A stretch of DNA of 42,220 nt from CAZSVE01 sp964610175 (GCA_964610175.1 CAZSVE010000019.1:1-42220); one strand, 5' to 3'. Positions 32,905 through 42,209 are shown, counted from the first letter of the stretch. The notes: a model not told the origin generated them from the letters alone. Numbers and translations are program-made.

Positions 32905-33657
32905 TTATTCCCGAATCAGACCGCGCCCCGCATGTTCATAGTTCATGCCTTTCGGCAAGTGGTAGCGATGCTCCGCGTCGGGTGCCACCAACGCCTCACC
33001 CGATCTCCCCTGCTCTTCCCAACCGAGACGATAGTGTTCTCCCGCCGCGCCTTTGGCGAGTCGTAGCGGATAGACCTTGATCGCTGCCCTCTCCAGGATA
33101 CAGGCCTGCTCGCATTTGCCGCAGCCCGTGCAGCTCTCCGAATGCACCACAGGGATCATCATGGCATGTATTCCAGTGCGGGGATTGGCGCGTGGTTCGA
33201 TGGTAATGGCCTTGCCGCGCACCGGGCAGATGTTGAAGCAGACCTCGCAGCGCAGCCCCTGGAACGCGATACAGGCCTCCTGATCCACCAATACAGCGAT
33301 CCCCATGCGGGCCTCGTCGATATCCGACAATTCATGGTTCAGGGCACCGCTCGGACAAACCGGCACGCACGGAATGTCCGGGCACATCTCGCACGGTCCG
33401 GTGCGGGCCGTAAAGAAAGGGGTACCTGTAGGCACCGGTTCCCCTGGTTCGGCAAGCCGCAATATCTCGTAGGGACAACCACGGACACACAGCCCGCAAC
33501 GCACACAGGCAGCGAGGAAATCCCGCTCCGGCAATGCGCCCGGCGGCCGTAGCGCCTGGGCGGGCAAGGCCTTTTGTCCATGCAATCCGACACCGAGGGC
33601 CAACAGCCCCACGCCAGCGGCATGCGCGGTACTCGTGATAAACTGTCTGCGGTTAAT
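32905..33657 (-). CDS. napG: NapG periplasmic ferredoxin-type protein
   Basis: NapG is a Tat-exported iron-sulfur protein that works with NapH to deliver quinol electrons to periplasmic nitrate reduction. The twin-arginine leader NRRQFITSTAHAAGVGLLAL is followed by four 4Fe-4S motifs: CVRCGLCVRGCP, CEMCPDIPCVPVCP, CEVCFNICP and CTGCGKCEQAC. The length (~250 aa) fits. The start is unusual: AAGGAG lies 6 nt before an ATT codon at 33657, while a GTG 11 codons upstream (33690) and an out-of-frame ATG lack such a site. napH lies about 6 kb away, beyond the hao and cytochrome genes, so the usual napGH pairing is split. Confidence 0.92.
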   Translation of the reverse strand: MNRRQFITSTAHAAGVGLLALGVGLHGQKALPAQALRPPGALPERDFLAACVRCGLCVRGCPYEILRLAEPGEPVPTGTPFFTARTGPCEMCPDIPCVPVCPSGALNHELSDIDEARMGIAVLVDQEACIAFQGLRCEVCFNICPVRGKAITIEPRANPRTGIHAMMIPVVHSESCTGCGKCEQACILERAAIKVYPLRLAKGAAGEHYRLGWEEQGRSGEALVAPDAEHRYHLPKGMNYEHAGRGLIRE

Positions 33658-33717
33658 CGTTCTCTCCTTCTGTAAGTCTCGGCATTGCACCCTATTTCAG
33701 CCGATGATCCAGCGACA

Positions 33718-33816
33718 ACTCGTGCTCGAACCAACATGGTCGAGTACTGGTAAGGCAGAATTGGCGCCTTGTAAAACTTGATCCAATTGTGAAGCCGAGC
33801 GGGAAATAAACGAACC
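33718..33816 (-). repeat. Repeat A copy (degenerate) upstream of napG
   Basis: It contains CTCGTGCTCGAACCAACATG, GGCGCCTTGTAAAACTTGAT and GCGGGAAATAAACGAACC. It is shortened in the middle relative to consensus. Confidence 0.8.
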
Positions 33817-33912
33817 GCGCGGTTTCCGGTGCCGAAACTCTTGCGCCTTTCGATGCCGACGGAGCATCGATCCCGAGGGACAAGTCGTCGGCATCGGGAG
33901 GGGTTTGCCGTG

Positions 33913-34311
33913 CTATGGAAAGAGTGCTTCGAATTGCTTCGGAATCGATGGCCGCCCCCGAGCATCAAGAGCCGTCCCGATGATCTTGGCCTTCAAGACG
34001 AGCTTTTTATCCTCGGCCCGATAGATATCCTGGTAAAAGGCAAAACGGACCTTGGACTCGCGCGCCGTATCGAGGCCGATGATGAAGCGATCGCCGGCGG
34101 TCAGGGGATGTTTGTAGTCCAATTCGGCGCGAACGATGACCATGTTGATACCCTGGCGCGCGTATTCGACGAAATCGATGCCATTTTGCTTGAGGAATTC
34201 GTGGCGCGCATGCTGAAGATAGTTTAGGTAGATGCTGTTGCCGACGATGCCCTGGAGGTCGCATTCGTAGTTGCGTACTTCCATGGTCATGGAGAATGCA
34301 TAGTCGTTCAA
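33913..34311 (-). CDS. Hotdog-fold acyl-CoA thioesterase (4HBT/YbgC-like), 132 aa
   Basis: The sequence VRNYECDLQGIVGNSIYLNY and ARHEFLKQNGID match the 4-hydroxybenzoyl-CoA thioesterase group, where the Asp in CDLQGIV is the catalytic residue. DYKHPLTAGDRFII and VRFAFYQDIYR are the central hotdog strands. It probably hydrolyses an acyl-CoA in the cytoplasm; the acyl group is unknown. A TTG start at 34311 has GGGAGA at 7 nt, better than the internal ATG at 34290, which lacks a site. It lies upstream of napG on the same strand, separated by 255 nt and a repeat A copy, so it is probably a separate unit. Confidence 0.88.
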   Translation of the reverse strand: MNDYAFSMTMEVRNYECDLQGIVGNSIYLNYLQHARHEFLKQNGIDFVEYARQGINMVIVRAELDYKHPLTAGDRFIIGLDTARESKVRFAFYQDIYRAEDKKLVLKAKIIGTALDARGRPSIPKQFEALFP

Positions 34312-34521
34312 ATCGGTTTCTCCCGAAGTGGTTTAGGGTTTACTATGAAAGTACATGCCAAAGAGGGTCACAAGATCCCTCGCTTCGCTTCGGGATGACA
34401 AAAAACATGTCATTTCGAACGCAGTGAGAAATCTTTCATTTTCCGGGGTGATGGAACCTCTTTTCATGAGCGTTAGGATGGATTCGGATATCGAGGACTG
34501 AAGCTGTTACCCCAGAAGTGA
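34312..34521. other. Spacer with GATGACA/TGTCATTTCGA palindrome
   Basis: A degenerate palindrome at about 34370-34440 (GATCCCTCGCTTCG, GGGATGACAAAAAACATGTC, ATTTCGAACGCAGTGAGAAA) resembles the core of repeat E and the hairpin at 40573-40658. No gene is present. Confidence 0.5.
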
Positions 34522-34996
34522 TCATGGTGCCGCCACGAAGGCTAGCATGGAAGCGGGGAAGCTGTCGGTGACAAGAAGGAAACCACACTTATCCAAGCTT
34601 ACTATTCCCTCCCAATTGCGGGGAACGCCATTGCGGAGCGTAAGTTGAATGGGGGCCTTGTCGATCGACATCACACCCTCGTCGATATACTGGAATTGGA
34701 CAAGTCGCTCGATGAAATCGTTTTTTGGCATGTGTGGCGCCAATTCCGTATTTGGCAACAAAGGGATCATTCCCGGCATGGAACTCATGTTTTGCCTCCC
34801 CGAAGAGGTAGCCGATGACCCGAAAATGCCCGCTTCCGTCAGGTGTCGTCGCATCCGCAATACGATGTTCCATGTTCGGGAATGGTATACCTTTCGAACG
34901 CTGGAGTTGCCGGTCGAATCGACGCACCATGGGGGATTTATCGATCTTCGCGCCATTTAGTTCATGAATGGTGATGATACCGTTAAAATAAAGCAT
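34522..34996 (-). pseudogene. Hypothetical protein with frameshift
   Basis: The N-terminal part (MLYFNGIITIHELNGAKIDK, MVRRFDRQLQRSKGIPF, VIGYLFGEAKHEFHAGND) and the C-terminal part (HMPKNDFIERLVQFQYIDEG, LRNGVPRNWEGIVSLDKCGF, LLVTDSFPASMLAFV) are both well-formed but lie in different frames, joining near 34735-34760. Together they would make about 155 aa of a protein I do not recognise. The break is either a real mutation or a sequencing error. It lies upstream of the thioesterase on the same strand, next to the long palindromic repeat A block. Confidence 0.6.
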
Positions 34997-35006
34997 CGAT
35001 TCCTCG

Positions 35007-35184
35007 CCGAAATGATTTGTTTATTTCCCGCTCATTTTTGCAAATGAGTCGAGTTTTTACAAAGCACTAATTTTGCTTTGCCAATGCATGAATCATGCCT
35101 TGTCGGTTCGAGCACGAACTTCGCTAGACTTGTAAAACTCGACTCATTTGCAAAAATGAGCGGGAAATAAACAAATCATTTCGG
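35007..35184. repeat. Repeat A copy flanked by inverted half (long palindrome)
   Basis: Full repeat A (35011-35127) is followed by an inverted copy of its first ~50 nt (35131-35184). The arms 35007-35060 and 35131-35184 match almost perfectly (one extra T). The arms contain TTGTTTATTTCCCGCTCATT and its complement. It lies immediately upstream of soxX. Confidence 0.92.
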
Positions 35185-35263
35185 TCGAGATGGATTTTCG
35201 AGCCGATTGAAATCCAGGATATCGATACAGTATTTCGTAGTCATGCTACGTGGAGATCAAAAA

Positions 35264-35737
35264 ATGATGAATCAGCATAGTTTATTCGGCTTGTTTGCTT
35301 GTGGCTTATTGTTCATCGGAGGCGCCTTGCCACAAGCGCTGGCCGAGGAACCACCCGAGGAAATGATCGATTACGAGGTTGTGGGAATCGGTATCCCGGA
35401 ATCCCTGATCGGAAGATCCGGCGATCCGGATAAGGGTCGCAAGCTTGCGATCCAACGCAAGAAAGGCAATTGTCTGGCCTGCCACAGGATGCCGATCCCG
35501 GAGGAGGACGACCATGGGACTGTCGCCCCCGACCTTGCCCATGTGGCAAGCAGACTGACCATCCCGCAACTGCGGCTGCGCGTTGTGGATTCCAAGCGAA
35601 TCAATCCCGCCACCATGATGCCGTCCTTCTACCGGATCGACGGCCTGCATCGGGTCGCCGAGAAATTCAAGGGCAAACCGATTCTGACAGCCGAAGAAGT
35701 CGAGGATGTCATCGCCTACCTGACTACGCTGAAATAG
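35264..35737 (+). CDS. soxX: Sulfur-oxidising cytochrome SoxX
   Basis: SoxX is the monoheme subunit of SoxAX, which oxidatively couples thiosulfate to the carrier SoxYZ in the periplasm. A signal peptide (MMNQHSLFGLFACGLLFIGG, cleaved after ALA) is followed by one heme site, CLACH (70-74), and the distal Met in ATMMPSF. The sequence GRKLAIQRKKGNCLACHRMP is typical. GGAGAT is 7 nt before the ATG at 35264; the longer frame from 35207 runs back toward the palindromic repeat. It opens the soxXYZA operon and is followed 51 nt later by soxY. Confidence 0.96.
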   Translation: MMNQHSLFGLFACGLLFIGGALPQALAEEPPEEMIDYEVVGIGIPESLIGRSGDPDKGRKLAIQRKKGNCLACHRMPIPEEDDHGTVAPDLAHVASRLTIPQLRLRVVDSKRINPATMMPSFYRIDGLHRVAEKFKGKPILTAEEVEDVIAYLTTLK

Positions 35738-35788
35738 GCGGGTGGTTTTTCGAAAATACTTACGAACGCTTATATGACGAGGTTCTCA

Positions 35789-36268
35789 ATGAAACAAGAA
35801 ATTTTTCCCATCCAGGATTCCCGGCGCAACTTTCTCGCGTTATTGGGTATCGGTGGCGTTGGTCTCTTGTCCTCGGCGCTGTTTCCACACCGAAGCTTCG
35901 CGACGGTCGAGGAAACCCTCGATGCCATCGACAAGATCACCGGCGGCAAGGCCCCAACCGAAGGCAAGGTATCCATCGAGTTGCCGAAGATCGCGGAAAA
36001 CGGCAACACCGTGCCGATTGTGGTTAGTGTAGAAAGTCCCATGACGGATCGGGATTACGTCAAGGCAATCCATGTCCTGGCGGAGGAAAACCCCAATCCG
36101 GATGTCGCGACTTTTCACCTGACCCCCATGAGCGGCAAGGCCTGGGTAAAGGGACGCATAAGGCTCGCAAAGACCCAAAAAGTAGTTGCGGTGACCGAAA
36201 TGAGTGATGGCGCGATGTATATCGCCAAACAGAAAATCAAGGTTACGATTGGCGGCTGTGGCGGTTGA
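35789..36268 (+). CDS. soxY: Sulfur carrier subunit SoxY
   Basis: SoxY carries sulfur intermediates on a C-terminal swinging arm that ends in Gly-Gly-Cys-Gly-Gly, with Cys157 as the attachment site; the arm is intact (KVTIGGCGG). A Tat leader (DSRRNFLALLGIGGVGLL) sends it to the periplasm with SoxZ. Immunoglobulin-like strands follow (VPIVVSVESPM, MYIAKQKIKVT). The start at 35789 is set by GAGGT 5 nt upstream; an earlier ATG gives five extra residues. soxZ follows after 15 nt. Confidence 0.97.
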   Translation: MKQEIFPIQDSRRNFLALLGIGGVGLLSSALFPHRSFATVEETLDAIDKITGGKAPTEGKVSIELPKIAENGNTVPIVVSVESPMTDRDYVKAIHVLAEENPNPDVATFHLTPMSGKAWVKGRIRLAKTQKVVAVTEMSDGAMYIAKQKIKVTIGGCGG

Positions 36269-36283
36269 TCCGGGGGAAGTGAC

Positions 36284-36607
36284 ATGAAGCAGAAAGCAAA
36301 AATCAGGGTACCCAAAGAGGTCGAGGCAGGTAAAGCATTCCTGGTCAAGACGAGACTCCAGCATCCCATGCAAAGAGGCGGCGAGGATAAGAAAACCGGG
36401 GAGAAGATTCCGCGTAAGATGATCGACCGGGTCGAGGTTACTTTCGGCGACGAGCTGATCTTCGCGGCCGATCTGAAGCATGCGATATCCGCCAATCCCT
36501 ATCTGGCGTTCTATTGTCGCGCCGATGCCAGTGGAGAATTGGCGATTACCTGGTTCGAGAATACCGGTGAAAAAATAACTTTGACCCAAACGGTAAAGGT
36601 TGTCTGA
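36284..36607 (+). CDS. soxZ: Sulfur carrier partner SoxZ
   Basis: SoxZ forms a heterodimer with SoxY that presents thiosulfate-derived sulfur to SoxAX, SoxB and SoxCD. The 107-aa length and beta-sandwich pattern (KIRVPKEVEAGKAFLVKTRL, HPMQRGGEDKKTGEKIPRK, VEVTFGDELIFAADL, YLAFYCRADASGELAITW) are typical. It has no signal peptide, since it is exported with SoxY through the Tat system. GGGGGAAG precedes the ATG. It lies between soxY and soxA with short gaps, so it is in the same operon. Confidence 0.97.
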   Translation: MKQKAKIRVPKEVEAGKAFLVKTRLQHPMQRGGEDKKTGEKIPRKMIDRVEVTFGDELIFAADLKHAISANPYLAFYCRADASGELAITWFENTGEKITLTQTVKVV

Positions 36608-36640
36608 CCATCTGCTCGAATCGATAACGAGGTGACCAAG

Positions 36641-37441
36641 ATGAGTAATAACAAACGATGGGGTCTCATCGGGCTCGGTATGCTGACGCTGACGGCCACG
36701 GCGGCCCCGAACCTTTCGGATCCGGTGCTCCAGGACTATATCGTCGACAAGCGCTATAGTGGATACATCGTCAGCATCCCGGAAACACGCACCATGCAGG
36801 ATGATGATTTCGAAAATCCGGGGTTCATGTGGGTGGATCGGGGTTGGGAGCTTTGGGGCAAGGTCGAAGGGAAAGCGGGCAAATCCTGCGCCTCCTGCCA
36901 CTCCGAAAATCCCGAATCCTTGAAGGGTGCGACCACGCGACACCCGAAGGTGATAGGTGGCATGCTAATGACTGTCGAGCATCGCATCAACCAATGTCGA
37001 CGCGCCAACATGCAGGCCGACGAATGGAAATGGGAAAGCGACGAGATGCTCGGCATGAGTGCCCTGATACGCTTGCAGTCACGCGGCATGCCCATCGATG
37101 TCGAGATCGATGGTGAAGCGGCACGCTTTTACAACCAAGGCGAGAAATTTTATCGTCAACGGCGCGGGGTACTGGATTTGGCCTGCCTTCACTGCCATGA
37201 ACTCAACCATGGCAATAAGGTACGCTCGGAAGTGCTCAGCATGGGCATGCCGAATGGTTTTCCCACCTATCGCCTGAAATGGCAAAAGCTCGGTTCCCTG
37301 CACCGGCGCTTCCGCGGTTGTAATAAAAATATTCGATCCGAACCATACAAAGCGGGTTCTCCGGTGTACACTGCATTGGAACTGTACCTCATGTCCCGAG
37401 CAAAAGGATTGCCGGTGGAAACCCCTTCCGTTCGTAAGTAA
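36641..37441 (+). CDS. soxA: Diheme cytochrome SoxA
   Basis: SoxA is the catalytic subunit of SoxAX. A signal peptide (MSNNKRWGLIGLGMLTLTAT) precedes two CxxCH hemes, CASCH (83) and CLHCH (182). The active-site Cys ligand is in RFRGCNKN (Cys227), the persulfide position of the catalytic heme. MLMTVEHRINQCRRANMQ is the SoxA signature region. The ATG at 36641 has GAGGTGA 5 nt upstream; a GTG at 36632 lies within that site. The length of 266 aa is normal. It is followed by a good terminator, ending the soxXYZA unit. soxB and soxCD are not in the window. Confidence 0.97.
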   Translation: MSNNKRWGLIGLGMLTLTATAAPNLSDPVLQDYIVDKRYSGYIVSIPETRTMQDDDFENPGFMWVDRGWELWGKVEGKAGKSCASCHSENPESLKGATTRHPKVIGGMLMTVEHRINQCRRANMQADEWKWESDEMLGMSALIRLQSRGMPIDVEIDGEAARFYNQGEKFYRQRRGVLDLACLHCHELNHGNKVRSEVLSMGMPNGFPTYRLKWQKLGSLHRRFRGCNKNIRSEPYKAGSPVYTALELYLMSRAKGLPVETPSVRK

Positions 37442-37455
37442 CCCGATGTTGCCCG

Positions 37456-37498
37456 ATAGCGCTTCCCAGGCCTTCGGCTTGGGAGGTCGCTATTTCTA
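37456..37498 (+). terminator. Rho-independent terminator of soxXYZA
   Basis: ATAGCGCTTCCCAGGC pairs with GCTTGGGAGGTCGCTAT over a short CTTCG loop, followed by TTCTATT. It begins 15 nt after the soxA stop. The stem is long and GC-rich with one or two mismatches. Confidence 0.65.
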
Positions 37499-38008
37499 TT
37501 CGGGAAATCCACCGGTGGTATCGGGAAGAATCCGCCCGTGCCCGGAATGAAAAACCTCGGAGGCCTAGGCTCTCCCCCCAACCCGGCATCGCCGGAATCG
37601 AAGTCCTCCGGACAAAGAACAACGGATGTCATTTCGACTCTCTCACGATAGGAACACCCGTTACCGGACGCCCCCTCCCGTACAGACCCGGACGTTCGGT
37701 TTTCCCGCATCCGGTCCCTCGGTCGTACTCGCCTTCGCGCAAGTAATTACCCTCATGCCTGGCGAAGCTTGTGCTCGAACCGAGCAAGGCATGATTCATG
37801 CATCGGTAAAGCAAAATTAGTGCTTTGTAAAAACTCGACTCATTTGTGAAGCCATGCGAGGAACAAACAAATTAGCGCGGCCACTGGCCACGACCAAAAT
37901 CCGCAAAACAACCTCTTCGACCACACCCGAACATTCGCGCGGTCATATCAATCGTCGAGGAATAATTGCAGTACCCACGTGCTTGGAGCTTGGGCAAGTC
38001 AAAACATC
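37499..38008. other. Spacer between sox and HAD/pdx operons
   Basis: Apart from the minus-oriented repeat A copy (37760-37874) and a degenerate TGTCATTTCGACTCTCTCAC segment near 37627, no gene is present. The promoter for the HAD-pdxST operon should lie in the last 130 nt; I see no clear hexamers. Confidence 0.45.
37760..37874 (-). repeat. Repeat A copy downstream of sox operon
   Basis: It reads TGGCGAAGCTTGTGCTCGAA, GGCATGATTCATGCATCGGT, GCTTTGTAAAAACTCGACTC and ACAAACAAATTA. The GCGGGAAATAAAC part is altered to GCGAGGAACAAAC. Confidence 0.87.
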
Positions 38009-38817
38009 ATGTCCAATTCGGAGATATCCCGCGGAGGTACCCCGTTCGATAGTTCGATACGATTGGCCCTGGATTTCGATGGTGTGCTATGCGACAGCAT
38101 GCGCGAGACCGGCATCAGCGCCTGGAACGCCTGCGCCGTGATCTGGCCGGAGATGTCCGGGGGACTGCCTTCGGAGGCGCTGCTCGCGGACTATGGCCGG
38201 GTGCGCCCGGTGGTGGAGACCGGCCACGAGGCGATCCTGGTGATGCGGCTCCTCGAAATGGGTGTCGCGCCCGCGGAAGTCATCGGGCGCTTTCCGACAT
38301 GGAAAGCAAGGCTCCTCGCGGAGATCGACCGGGACGAGGATGCCTTGAAAGGCCTTTTCGGCGCGGTGCGCGACCGCTGCATCGCCACCGATGCCGAGGG
38401 GTGGTCGGCCATGAGTCCGCTCTATCCCGGGATAAAGACATTTCTCCAGGGGCTATCTGCTGTCGTGGATGCCTATATCATCACCACGAAGCAGGAACGC
38501 TTCGTGCGGCGACTACTGGATTACAATGGCGTGGCGTTCCCCAGTGATCGCATCTTCGGATTGGATCGCGGCGTACCCAAGGAGGCGGTGTTATCGGATC
38601 TGTCGAAGCGCCATCCAGGGAGTTGCTGGCACTTCGTGGAGGATCGCCTGGCCACCCTGGTCCGCGTCATGGAGCGCGCGGATTTGGCCGCGGTTCGTCT
38701 TTATCTGGCCAATTGGGGGTACAATACCCGTTTCGATCGGGAATCGGCCCGAGGGTCGAAAATCGCTATTTTGGATCTATGTGATCTTCTTGCACTTACG
38801 TTTCCAGAGGATAATCA

Positions 38818-38821
<4 letters not shown>
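38009..38821 (+). CDS. HAD-superfamily hydrolase (270 aa)
   Basis: A HAD phosphatase-like enzyme. Motif I is LALDFDGVLCDSMRE, with the nucleophile Asp and the acid/base Asp two positions later. Motif II is AYIITTKQERF (Thr), motif III is probably the Lys in GVPKEAVLSDL, and motif IV is the Glu-Asp in WHFVEDRLATL. A helical cap sits between motifs I and II. The substrate is not deducible. Its TGA overlaps the pdxS ATG (ATGA), so it is translated with the vitamin B6 synthesis genes; a pyridoxal- or sugar-phosphate phosphatase role is possible but unproven. Start chosen at 38009 (MSNSEIS); the ribosome site is weak. Confidence 0.88.
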
Positions 38822-39696
<875 letters not shown>

Positions 39697-39709
39697 GCTT
39701 TTGGTGAAA

Positions 39710-40357
39710 ATGGCGCGGATTGGCGTCGTCGACCTCCAGGGGGGCGTCGTCGAGCATCTGATGCATCTCGAGGGGATCGGCGTCCCGGCGGTGCGCGTCA
39801 AGGAGCCTTCCGATCTCGATAACCTCGCGGGTCTCATCATGCCCGGGGGAGAGAGCAGTTGCCTCTCCCGGTTGTTTCGCCGCTACGGGCTGGATGTGGC
39901 CATCCGGGAACGCTTTAGCGCCGGGCTGAAGCTATGGGGTACCTGCGCCGGGGCCATTCTCGTGGCAAGACGAGTAGACGGGGAACCCGGACACCTTGGG
40001 CTCATGGATATCGACATACGACGAAATGCCTTCGGCAGCCAGTTGGATAGTTTCGATACCAGGGCCGAGATCCCCGCGGTAAGCGATCGACCCTTCCTGC
40101 TGACCTTTATCCGCGCCCCCAAGATCACCCGACTGGGAAAGGGCGTTCGCTCGCTATCGATGCTGAACGATTATTGGGCCGCGGCCGAGGACGCCCAAAC
40201 CCTGGTCACCGCCTTTCACCCGGAATTGACCCCGGACTCGAGCTTTCATGGGTATTTTTGCCGCAAGTGTGGCCTGGATACCGTTGCCGCCCCGGTGTCG
40301 CCACAACTATCGACGCAGCAATGGGATAGCTGGACGCGGCTTGCCCCGATCCCTTGA
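39710..40357 (+). CDS. pdxT: Pyridoxal 5'-phosphate synthase glutaminase PdxT
   Basis: PdxT is the class I glutaminase that releases ammonia for PdxS. The nucleophile is Cys79 (LWGTCAGAIL) and the catalytic pair is His170 and Glu172 (AFHPELT). The oxyanion segment MPGGESSCLSRLF and the N-terminal IGVVDLQGGVVEHLMHLEGI are typical. The length is ~215 aa, slightly long at the C-terminus (CGLDTVAAPVSPQLSTQQWD). The ATG at 39710 is preferred; a GTG at 39704 is an alternative. The operon is HAD-pdxS-pdxT. The downstream hairpin at 40573 separates it from the convergent murE. Confidence 0.96.
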   Translation: MARIGVVDLQGGVVEHLMHLEGIGVPAVRVKEPSDLDNLAGLIMPGGESSCLSRLFRRYGLDVAIRERFSAGLKLWGTCAGAILVARRVDGEPGHLGLMDIDIRRNAFGSQLDSFDTRAEIPAVSDRPFLLTFIRAPKITRLGKGVRSLSMLNDYWAAAEDAQTLVTAFHPELTPDSSFHGYFCRKCGLDTVAAPVSPQLSTQQWDSWTRLAPIP

Positions 40358-40433
40358 GTTGTAAAGGAAAACCGAATTCCCCTCCCCTATTCACCAAGAC
40401 TTTGCCCTGGCAGGGCGGTAAAAATTGCATTTT

Positions 40434-40524
40434 TCAAGGTATCGGAAAAACAAAGATATCGAGAAAACCGGTGCGTGCGCCAAAACCCATCCCGCTTCAG
40501 TCTTGGCGCGAAGCGCTAACATGT
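40434..40524 (-). repeat. Repeat B, copy 5 (minus)
   Basis: It reads CAAGGTATCGGAAAAACAAA, GTGCGTGCGCCAAAACCCAT, TCTTGGCGCGAAGCGCTAAC and ATG. It is flanked by CCCTGGCAGGG on the left and CCCTGCCAG on the right, itself an inverted pair. Confidence 0.85.
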
Positions 40525-40572
40525 TCTCACCCTGCCAGCGGGGTTTTGCTTCGGACCGACAAGACATGATCC

Positions 40573-40658
40573 TTGTCATCTCGACCGTAGGGAGAGATCT
40601 TGTGCGTTCGGAGTAGGTATTCGATTCCCAAGATCTCTCCCTTTGGTCGAGATGACAA
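40573..40658. terminator. 30-bp-arm hairpin between convergent pdxT and murE
   Basis: TTGTCATCTCGACCGTAGGG through GAGATCTTG (40573-40602) pairs with CAAGATCTC through GAGATGACAA (40629-40658). The arms differ at one or two positions. It lies in the convergent spacer and could stop transcription from both sides, although it lacks a clean T-run. It shares the TCATCTCGA/TCGAGATGA core with other dispersed palindromes in the window. Confidence 0.6.
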
Positions 40659-40718
40659 CGAATAGACGCTGGAAGATCTCGTTGGAAAAACCCGATTCAT
40701 TCGTAAAGATGATCGTGA

Positions 40719-42209
40719 TCAAGGCTTCCAGGGGATCCGATGGGAATCGGGATCGAAGGCCAGGACCACTTCCTTGTCGTCGAAAGGGGTTTTGATGCCG
40801 TTACTCTCTTGATAGGTCTCGTGTCCCTTGCCCGCCACCAGCACGATGTCCCCCGGATCCGCCAGCGATAATGCCGTTTCGATGGCCTGTTTTCGATCCG
40901 GGATGCGCAGGGTGTCTTGCCTGTCGCTCCCTTCGATCCCGTGCTGTATATCGTCGATGATGCGTGCCGGATCCTCGGAACGGGGATTGTCGGAGGTCAG
41001 GATGACCTTGTCGCTGTAGCGGGCGACGATTCGCCCCATCAGGGGACGCTTGGTCCTGTCGCGGTCACCGCCGGCACCGACCACGGTGATGATGCGTTGT
41101 TTCTCTGTGGCGCGGTCCCGACCCCGGATGCGCTGGATGGTTTCCAGGACGTTTTCCAGGGCGTCCGGGGTGTGGGCATAATCGATGATGGCCGTGATCC
41201 CCCAGCTCTTTTGGATGCATTCGAATCTTCCCGCCACGTTGCCGAGTTCACCGATGGCGGTAAGCACCGAATCCCCTGGCTGCCCGAGCAGGATGGCGGC
41301 GCCATAAACCGCGACCAGGTTGGCGGCATTGAATCCCCCGGTAAGCCGGGTGCGCACCTCGGTGCCATTCATGTCGAGAAGCATGCCATGGAGCCGGTTT
41401 TCCAATATGCGACAATGGAAATCGGCGGGTGTCCTGGTGCCGTAATGGAATTTTCGCGAACGGCAATCACGCAGCATGAATCGGCTATTGGAATCGTCGC
41501 CATTGACGAGGGCGAAGGCATCGCTCGGGAGGGCATCGAAGAAGGACTTTTTTGCCTGCCGGTATCGGTCGAATGTCTCGTGATAGTCGAGGTGATCCTG
41601 GGTGAGATTGGAGAAGATGCCGCCCGCGAATCGAAGGCCGGCGATGCGGCGTTGCGCCAGGGCATGGGAACTTACCTCCATGAAGCAATATCGGCATCCG
41701 GTATCCACCATGCGCCGCATGAGCTGGTTGATTTGCAGGGCGTCCGGGGTGGTATGAGTGCTGGGTATTACCTCGTCGTCTATTTGGTTTTGGACGGTGG
41801 ATAACAGCCCGACCTTGTATCCTTGCCTTTTGAACAAGCGGAACAATGAGGTGGCAATGGTGGTTTTGCCATTGGTTCCGGTTACGCCCACCAGCTCAAG
41901 TGATCGGGAAGGCGATGCATGGAGATTCGATGCAGCGATCCCGAGCGCCGCGTTTGGGTCTTTTACGGTAAAGAGGGCGATGTCCCGGGGGGCAGTGAAC
42001 GGGTGTTGGCAAACCACGGCGCGCGCACCTTTTTCCATGGCCTGGGCAATGAATCGTCGTCCATCGGCCCTGGTGCCCTGGAGGGCAAAGAACACATCGC
42101 CTTGTCGTACCCGACGGGAGTCGCAGCGGATCTCGTTAACGGCGATATCGTCATTTCCCTGCTGGGTAATAATCTCGATATTTTCCAGTAAATGGTGTAA
42201 TCGAACCAT
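40719..42209 (-). CDS. murE: UDP-MurNAc-tripeptide synthetase MurE
   Basis: MurE adds the third residue, meso-diaminopimelate, to UDP-MurNAc-L-Ala-D-Glu in peptidoglycan synthesis. The N-terminal domain (about 1-95) carries VNEIRCDSRRVRQGDVFFAL. The P-loop is VGVTGTNGKTTIATSLF near residue 110. The central Mur ligase segment is YCFMEVSSHALAQRRI and LTQDHLDYHETFDRY. The C-terminal diaminopimelate-selecting motif is TSDNPRSEDP. The length of 496 aa is full. The start is ATG at 42209, 11 nt from the window edge; the upstream gene, often ftsI, is not visible. It is convergent with pdxT. Confidence 0.97.
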   Translation of the reverse strand: MVRLHHLLENIEIITQQGNDDIAVNEIRCDSRRVRQGDVFFALQGTRADGRRFIAQAMEKGARAVVCQHPFTAPRDIALFTVKDPNAALGIAASNLHASPSRSLELVGVTGTNGKTTIATSLFRLFKRQGYKVGLLSTVQNQIDDEVIPSTHTTPDALQINQLMRRMVDTGCRYCFMEVSSHALAQRRIAGLRFAGGIFSNLTQDHLDYHETFDRYRQAKKSFFDALPSDAFALVNGDDSNSRFMLRDCRSRKFHYGTRTPADFHCRILENRLHGMLLDMNGTEVRTRLTGGFNAANLVAVYGAAILLGQPGDSVLTAIGELGNVAGRFECIQKSWGITAIIDYAHTPDALENVLETIQRIRGRDRATEKQRIITVVGAGGDRDRTKRPLMGRIVARYSDKVILTSDNPRSEDPARIIDDIQHGIEGSDRQDTLRIPDRKQAIETALSLADPGDIVLVAGKGHETYQESNGIKTPFDDKEVVLAFDPDSHRIPWKP

